Of a stretch of 35,111 nucleotides of DNA, positions 30,652 through 35,111 are shown one piece after another (the stretch's first letter is position 1; every line of letters starts with the position of its first letter). The notes beneath the pieces are model-generated. The model made no database searches, was not told where the DNA came from, and worked only from the letters and a program-made list of their open reading frames with translations. Made by a program: the position numbers and the translations under genes. The stretch comes from an uncultured Angelakisella sp. (lineage in GTDB: Bacteria > Bacillota > Clostridia > Oscillospirales > Ruminococcaceae): positions 1 to 35,111 of the forward strand of contig CAKSYU010000020.1 in NCBI GenBank assembly GCA_934524965.1, read 5' to 3'.

Positions 30652-31988
30652 TCGTGGCTGCGATCCACGCTGTAAAAACGGGTGTACCTGCCATCCCAGC
30701 GCAGGTCGATGGAGCCGGTCTCGCCGTGGCGGTTCTTGGCAACGATACACTCCGCCTCGGACTGGTCCTCCCGATCCTTTTCGTAGTAGGCTTCGCGGTA
30801 CAAAAACAGGACGATATCGGCATCCTGCTCGATGGAGCCGGATTCACGCAGATCGGCAAGCATGGGGCGGTGGTCGCTGCGGCTTTCCGGTCCGCGGGAG
30901 AGCTGCGACAGGGTGATGACCGGCACATTCAGCTCCTTTGCCATGACCTTGAGGCTGCGGGTGATCTCGGAGACCTCCTGCACACGGTTATCGCTGCGGC
31001 GTCCGGTGCTCATCAGCTGGAGGTAGTCGATGACGACCAGCCCGAGATCCCGCACGCGGCGGAGCTTGGCTTTCATTTCCGCCACGGTGATGCCGGCGGT
31101 ATCATCCATATACATGGGGCATTTGCTGAAGATGGTGAGCAGGTCGGCGACCTTGCCCCAGTCCTCCATCGAAAGATCGCCGGTGAGCAGGCGGCGGCTG
31201 TCAATATTGCCCTCCGAGGCGATGAGACGGTTCATCAGCTGCTCACGGCTCATTTCCAGCGAAAAGATGGCGACAGTCTTTTGGCTGCGCAGCGCCACAT
31301 TGGAGGCGACATTGAGGGCGAAAGCCGTTTTGCCCATACCGGGGCGTGCCGCCACCAGCAGCAGATCGGATTTATTGAGACCGGTGATGACGCGATCCAG
31401 CGCGGCGTAGCCGGTGGAGATGCCGAGATACTCGGCGCGATCCTCGCCGGAAAGACGCTGCAGGTGGTCGTAGGTCTCCATGGCGACGCGGGAGACGGGC
31501 AGCAGGCTGCTGTTATCGTGTCCGTTGCGGATATCGTAGATGCGCTGCTCGGCGTACTCCAGCAGCCCCTGCGATTCGGCGGCAGGCGCTTCCGCCTGCT
31601 CCATGATATCGCGGGAGGTGGTAATGAGGGCGCGCAGATGGTACTTTTCCATCAAAATACCGGTGTACGCCTCGAGATTATGCACCGAGGGGACGAGCTG
31701 TGCCAGCTGCGCCAGATACGCCTTGGTCTCCTCCGGCGTGGAGAAGATCTCCTCCCGCACGGCGGCTTCCATGACGGTGACGATATCAATGGGCTCGCCC
31801 ATGGTGAACTTGTTGGAAATCACCTCGAAGATGCGGCGGTGCTGCTCCCGATAGAAGTATTCCGGACGCACCAGACGCACCAGCTCCGAGACGCAGCCGG
31901 CATCCAGCAGGGCGGCGCCCAGCACCGACTGCTCCGCCTCCAGACTGAACGGCAGGCGGCTTTCGGTGGTCATATAATCGGTGGGCAT
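30648..31988 (-). CDS. dnaB: Replicative DNA helicase DnaB
   Basis: 446 residues, the normal size. The N-terminal domain (PFSLEAEQSVLGAALLD; about 10-110) is followed by a linker and the RecA-like motor: Walker A ARPGMGKT (214-221), Walker B VVIDYLQLM, and the later LSQLSRGPESR and LRESGSIEQDADIV motifs. The hexamer unwinds DNA ahead of the replication fork. AAGGAG lies 11 nt before the ATG. It follows rplI, separated by a 195-bp gap that holds a GC-rich cloverleaf-like element, and overlaps tilS by 4 bp. Confidence 0.97.
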   Translation of the reverse strand: MPTDYMTTESRLPFSLEAEQSVLGAALLDAGCVSELVRLVRPEYFYREQHRRIFEVISNKFTMGEPIDIVTVMEAAVREEIFSTPEETKAYLAQLAQLVPSVHNLEAYTGILMEKYHLRALITTSRDIMEQAEAPAAESQGLLEYAEQRIYDIRNGHDNSSLLPVSRVAMETYDHLQRLSGEDRAEYLGISTGYAALDRVITGLNKSDLLLVAARPGMGKTAFALNVASNVALRSQKTVAIFSLEMSREQLMNRLIASEGNIDSRRLLTGDLSMEDWGKVADLLTIFSKCPMYMDDTAGITVAEMKAKLRRVRDLGLVVIDYLQLMSTGRRSDNRVQEVSEITRSLKVMAKELNVPVITLSQLSRGPESRSDHRPMLADLRESGSIEQDADIVLFLYREAYYEKDREDQSEAECIVAKNRHGETGSIDLRWDGRYTRFYSVDRSHE

Positions 31989-32050
31989 GGGGAGGTCACT
32001 CCTTTTCTTGTGGGTGGTCTGCGGGAGATAATTGCAGAGAGCTGTAGCTT

Positions 32051-32174
32051 GGCGACGGTCGGTGAGGATTGGGAGGCGGCAAGGACGGGCGCAGGCAGGC
32101 TGACGCCCGACGAAGGCGGGCTGGCGCCTGTCAAGCCCGGACGAAGCCGGAACCGATCCTCATCGGACGTCGCC
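32051..32174. repeat. GC-rich cloverleaf-like element with a 22-bp outer stem
   Basis: The arms 32051-32072 and 32153-32174 pair over 22 bp with one mismatch and three G-T pairs. Inside are GCCCG/CGGGC (32105-32121) and CCGG/CCGG-type hairpins (32137-32150), both with a GAA loop closed by C-G, and CAGGC/GCCTG (32092-32130) enclosing the first. It lies between rplI and dnaB, which are otherwise in one transcription unit. Confidence 0.7.
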
Positions 32175-32183
32175 GGCGGGACA

Positions 32184-32630
32184 TTATTCCTCTCCGACTA
32201 TAACATAAACAGAGGCAGAAATGCCGTTATAAATCTTTACCTCGACGGTGTAGGAGCCGAACGCCTTGATATCCTCTTTGAGGACGATCTTGCGCTTTTC
32301 CAGCGTGGTGCCCAGCTGCTTTTCGATGCCCTCGGCGATCTCCTTGGCGGTGACGGAGCCGAACAGTTTGCCGTTGGCGCCCGCCTTGGCGGTCAGCTTG
32401 ACGGTCTTGCCGTCGATGGCGGCTTTCTGCTCCTCGGCGGCTTTCTGCTCCTCCGCCAGACGGTAAGCCTTTGCCGCCTCGCGGTTCTTCAGTTCGTTCA
32501 TTGCGCCGGCATCGGCGGGAATGGCAAGTCCTCTTTTGAGCAGGAAATTGCGGGCGTACCCATCGGCGACCTCGACCAGCTCGCCTTTTTTACCGCTGCC
32601 TTTTACATCCTGTTTCAATACTACTTTCAT
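32184..32630 (-). CDS. rplI: 50S ribosomal protein L9
   Basis: 148 residues. The N-terminal rRNA-binding domain ([31 protein letters not shown], split here as [17 protein letters not shown] and [11 protein letters not shown]) is joined by the long central helix ([19 protein letters not shown]) to the C-terminal domain ([19 protein letters not shown]). The start overlaps the gdpP stop by ATGA. gdpP-rplI-dnaB is a conserved Firmicute order. Confidence 0.97.
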   Translation of the reverse strand: MKVVLKQDVKGSGKKGELVEVADGYARNFLLKRGLAIPADAGAMNELKNREAAKAYRLAEEQKAAEEQKAAIDGKTVKLTAKAGANGKLFGSVTAKEIAEGIEKQLGTTLEKRKIVLKEDIKAFGSYTVEVKIYNGISASVYVIVGEE

Positions 32631-34618
32631 GTATCTTTTCCTCCCTTGGAATTTTCCTCATAATACCGGTCGATGGCGACCAGCAGCTGCTGGCGGCAAT
32701 CCTCCAGTGTGATGTCTTTGATCTGCGCGCCAGCCATCGTCTGATGACCGCCGCCGCCCATTCCCTCCAGAATGAGCTGAACATTGATGGCGCCCATGCT
32801 GCGTGCCGAGATGTTCACCGCGCCGTCCTGCTCGTACAGGACGAAGGAGGCATCCACCCCGCTGATGCCCAGCAGGTCATCCGCCGCCTGCGGCGCGACG
32901 ACCCGGATCCCCTCCACATTGCCGGAGGTACAGCTGATGGCACAGGCACGGTAGACCTCGGCGGCGCCCACCAGACGGCTGCGCTCCTGATAGCTCTCCA
33001 TGCTGGAGGCGAACAGCTTGCGTACCGCTACGGTATCGGCGCCCATACGGCGCAGGAATGCCGCCGCCTCGAAGGTCCTGACGCCGGTGCGCAGGATAAA
33101 GTTCTTGGTATCCAGCATGATGCCGGCGAGCAACGCCTCCGCTTCCGAGACGCTGATGCGCAGCTTGCCCTCCTTGAAGTACTGCACCAGCTCGGCGACC
33201 ATTTCGCTGGCGGAGCTGGCGTACGGCTCGTGGAAGAAGATAATGGCGTTATCAATATGCTCCACCATCTTGCGGTGGTGGTCGATCACGATGACATTGC
33301 GGCAGGCTTCGTAGATCTCCCGACTTTCCAGAATGGACGGGATATGGGTATCCACGACCACCAGCAGGGTGTTGCGTCCCACCATATCCAGCCCCTGCGC
33401 CGGAGAAACAAAGGCTTCCGCGTAGTTTTTATCCTCCTGCAGCATATGGCGGTACAGGGGCTGCGCCAAGCTCTTATCGGTATCCAGCACGATGTAGCAG
33501 GGCTTGCCCAGCGTGGAAAGTCCGGCGTACATACCGATGGCGGCGCCGAGGCAATCCAGATCCGCGAAGCGGTGCCCCATGATGAGGATATTATCGCAGG
33601 TATCCGCCACCTCGGTGATGGCGTTCGCCATGATGCGGGCACGCACCTTATTGCGCTTTTCCACGCCGCGTCCGGTGCCGCCGAAGAACTCGTAGCCGTT
33701 TTTCTGCCGCAGCGCCACCTGATCGCCGCCGCGTCCCAGCGCCATATCCAGCGCCTGACGGGAGATGCTTTCGCTTTCGTGCAGGCTGCCCGCCATGGGC
33801 GAAACACCGATGGACATGGTGGCATTGTTGCGGTCGCCGGTATCCACGGCACGAATGGCATTGAGGATCGGGAACCTGTCCTCGATGACCTTCTTCATGT
33901 AGCGCTCCTCCACCACGGCAAGGTAGCGGTCACGCTCCAGCTTTTTTACCAGACCGTGGTTCTGCTCGGCAAAGGTCTCGATGATATGCTCGATCTGACC
34001 CATGGTGCGGCTGCGCTCGTTCTCGCGGGCATCGGTGAAAAGCTCCGAGTAGTTATCGATGAGCATGGTGAGCACATAGGGGCGGGAATCGAAATACTCC
34101 TGCGTGTAGTGCTTGAGGTCGTTATCATCTACCAGTGAGATGATGGTGAGCGGCTCCTGCGTGGCGGTGGAGTGCATCAGGAACTCGGTATAGTGCCGAC
34201 CGCCGATGACGACATCTCGTCCCTCGGCGCTGCTTTGCGCTTTCCAATCCAGCCCGGGCACCAGCTCCGCGATATTGTGCCCGAACAGCTCCTGTCCGGG
34301 GAACACCGACTGCTTGGCGGGGGCGTTGCTCCACACGATCTCGCCGCTTTCCCGCACGATCATGGAGGGCATGGGCAGATCGAGCACAGCGTCGCTCATG
34401 ATATGCTCGAGGGAATCCTGAAGCTGGGCGAAGCGGCGGCGGTTGCTGCGGGTGATGACTGCCATCCAGATGATGCAGCCGACAGACAGCACAAGCCACG
34501 CGCCGGCGGCGATATAGAACGCGGTGGCATCATAGCGGGAAAGTACGGCGACCATTAAGCCGCACGCCGCGATGAGCACCGCAAGGACAGGGCGATATTG
34601 ATTGAGGCGTTCCTGCAT
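32627..34618 (-). CDS. gdpP: Cyclic-di-AMP phosphodiesterase GdpP (PAS/degenerate GGDEF/DHH-DHHA1)
   Basis: 663 residues. Two N-terminal membrane helices (about 9-27 and 35-55), a PAS-like domain (about 75-165), a degenerate GGDEF domain (about 175-320), then DHH ([14 protein letters not shown] with His349, Asp353, Asp355; VVVDTH with Asp423; IDHH at 445-448) and DHHA1 ([11 protein letters not shown] near the end). It hydrolyses c-di-AMP to pApA and so sets potassium, osmotic and cell-wall responses. GGAGGG precedes the ATG. It is first in the gdpP-rplI-dnaB-tilS-hpt-ftsH series. Confidence 0.95.
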   Translation of the reverse strand: MQERLNQYRPVLAVLIAACGLMVAVLSRYDATAFYIAAGAWLVLSVGCIIWMAVITRSNRRRFAQLQDSLEHIMSDAVLDLPMPSMIVRESGEIVWSNAPAKQSVFPGQELFGHNIAELVPGLDWKAQSSAEGRDVVIGGRHYTEFLMHSTATQEPLTIISLVDDNDLKHYTQEYFDSRPYVLTMLIDNYSELFTDARENERSRTMGQIEHIIETFAEQNHGLVKKLERDRYLAVVEERYMKKVIEDRFPILNAIRAVDTGDRNNATMSIGVSPMAGSLHESESISRQALDMALGRGGDQVALRQKNGYEFFGGTGRGVEKRNKVRARIMANAITEVADTCDNILIMGHRFADLDCLGAAIGMYAGLSTLGKPCYIVLDTDKSLAQPLYRHMLQEDKNYAEAFVSPAQGLDMVGRNTLLVVVDTHIPSILESREIYEACRNVIVIDHHRKMVEHIDNAIIFFHEPYASSASEMVAELVQYFKEGKLRISVSEAEALLAGIMLDTKNFILRTGVRTFEAAAFLRRMGADTVAVRKLFASSMESYQERSRLVGAAEVYRACAISCTSGNVEGIRVVAPQAADDLLGISGVDASFVLYEQDGAVNISARSMGAINVQLILEGMGGGGHQTMAGAQIKDITLEDCRQQLLVAIDRYYEENSKGGKDT

Positions 34619-34700
34619 GGTATCCCTCCGTTTCGGTCATTGGGGTCATTGGGAATGAGGATTGGGCATAGTATTACAGCTTATAATTACCTTAGTGTAG

Positions 34701-34709
34701 ATTATACCA
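34701..34709 (-). promoter_or_regulatory. Extended -10 promoter of gdpP
   Basis: On the minus strand TGGTATAAT (34709-34701) is a perfect extended -10. The -35 region is weak. The leader would be about 75 nt. Confidence 0.6.
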
Positions 34710-34789
34710 CGCCCGCGCGCAAAAAGGAAGCGGTAAATGCACCAACAAATGTGCCAAAACGGCAGGGGTTTTCATCGCGGCGGGGTTGT

Positions 34790-34797
34790 GGTAAAAT
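34790..34797 (+). promoter_or_regulatory. Possible extended -10 promoter pointing right
   Basis: TGGTAAAAT (34789-34797) resembles an extended -10. Transcription from here would run through the cloverleaf at 34838 into the gene at 35050. Confidence 0.35.
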
Positions 34798-34837
34798 AGC
34801 GGCAGAGGGAAACCGTGAAAGCAGGGCTGACGGTGTG

Positions 34838-34936
34838 ACCGCGCCCCGCGCGGCGCCGTCCCAGTAAGGGGCGGCGCTCCCCCGCCCCGCAGGGGCGGGC
34901 AGGGCGGCTCGCAGAGCCGCCCGCGCGGGGCGCGGT
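34838..34936. repeat. GC-rich cloverleaf element: 16-bp outer stem with three hairpins
   Basis: ACCGCGCCCCGCGCGG (34838-34853) pairs perfectly with 34921-34936. Inside lie CGCCGTCCC/GGGGCGGCG (34854-34876, loop AGTAA, one G-T), CCCGCCCC/GGGGCGGG (34881-34899, loop GCA) and GGCGGCTC/GAGCCGCC (34903-34921, loop GCA). It is the most complete copy of the plan seen at 22596, here 5' of a plus-strand gene and with GNA loops on the plus strand. Confidence 0.8.
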
Positions 34937-35049
34937 GCAAGCCGTAAGCCGAACGGAAACTTTTTTGACAAGCGATGCAACAAAAACCGCCGCGGGCGAC
35001 ACTATTACGGTGAAACCTGATGGGGCGGCATCATGAAGGAAGGTGCATT

Positions 35050-35111
35050 ATGAGCATCACCCAACAGGTAAAAGAGGCGCAGAGCGGCAGCCGCGCCGCC
35101 TTTGGCGCGCT
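35050..35111 (+). CDS. Start of a probable ECF/sigma-70-family factor (partial)
   Basis: Only about 20 codons are in the window. MSITQQVKEAQSGSRAAFGA matches the usual opening of region 2 of ECF-type sigma factors (a V-x-x-A-x-x-G-[DS]-x-x-A-F-x-x-L pattern). GAAGGAAGG is about 7 nt upstream of the ATG. The rest is outside the window, so this is a tentative call. Confidence 0.55.
   Translation, partial: MSITQQVKEAQSGSRAAFGA

Overview
The window is about 35 kb of a GC-rich, low-repeat bacterial chromosome. Gene content and style point to a gut-type anaerobic Firmicute of the Oscillospiraceae/Ruminococcaceae kind. The signs are clostridial SecG, GdpP, FtsH and type IIA topoisomerase genes, T-box and NrdR control, strong AGGAGG-type ribosome binding sites, an NCS2 permease, and zinc-ribbon/beta-helix membrane proteins. 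This placement is an inference; no rRNA or tRNA gene was found.

Left end (1-9.3 kb): the first codons of an anaerobic ribonucleotide reductase lie behind two NrdR boxes. Next is a LacI-controlled locus: a dihydroorotate-dehydrogenase-like flavoprotein and the LacI regulator on the minus strand, and a formamidase/aliphatic-amidase-like enzyme, a 75-residue protein and a uracil/xanthine-type permease on the plus strand. Three TGAAA...TTTCA-type palindromes lie between the two arms. A stand-alone thioredoxin-reductase-like protein follows. Then comes a three-gene TrpXYZ-type ABC transporter behind a complete T-box leader whose specifier codon reads as UAC (tyrosine).

Middle (9.3-19.9 kb): a MarR regulator, a serine-palmitoyltransferase-like alpha-oxoamine synthase and a short-chain reductase form a tight operon that looks like a minimal sphingoid-base or amino-ketone pathway. 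It is followed by a surface protein with twelve Cys-rich repeats of about 48 residues and an NPTTG sorting-type tail. Then come a zinc-ribbon/beta-helix membrane protein and a Ser/Thr kinase divergent from an HTH protein, an iron-type alcohol dehydrogenase, an unknown lipoprotein, and secG.

Right end (20-35 kb): housekeeping genes, all on the minus strand. One group is a type IIA topoisomerase B subunit, cinA and the A subunit. The other is a tightly packed series gdpP-rplI-dnaB-tilS-hpt-ftsH with several ATGA overlaps. The window ends in the first codons of a probable ECF sigma factor on the plus strand.

The most unusual feature is not a gene. Five intergenic GC-rich blocks in the right half fold, on paper, into cloverleaf-like structures. 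Each has a long outer stem enclosing shorter hairpins, and in four of the five at least one hairpin has a C(GNA)G triloop. The sequences differ but the architecture recurs. All calls are from reading the sequence; no database search was possible.
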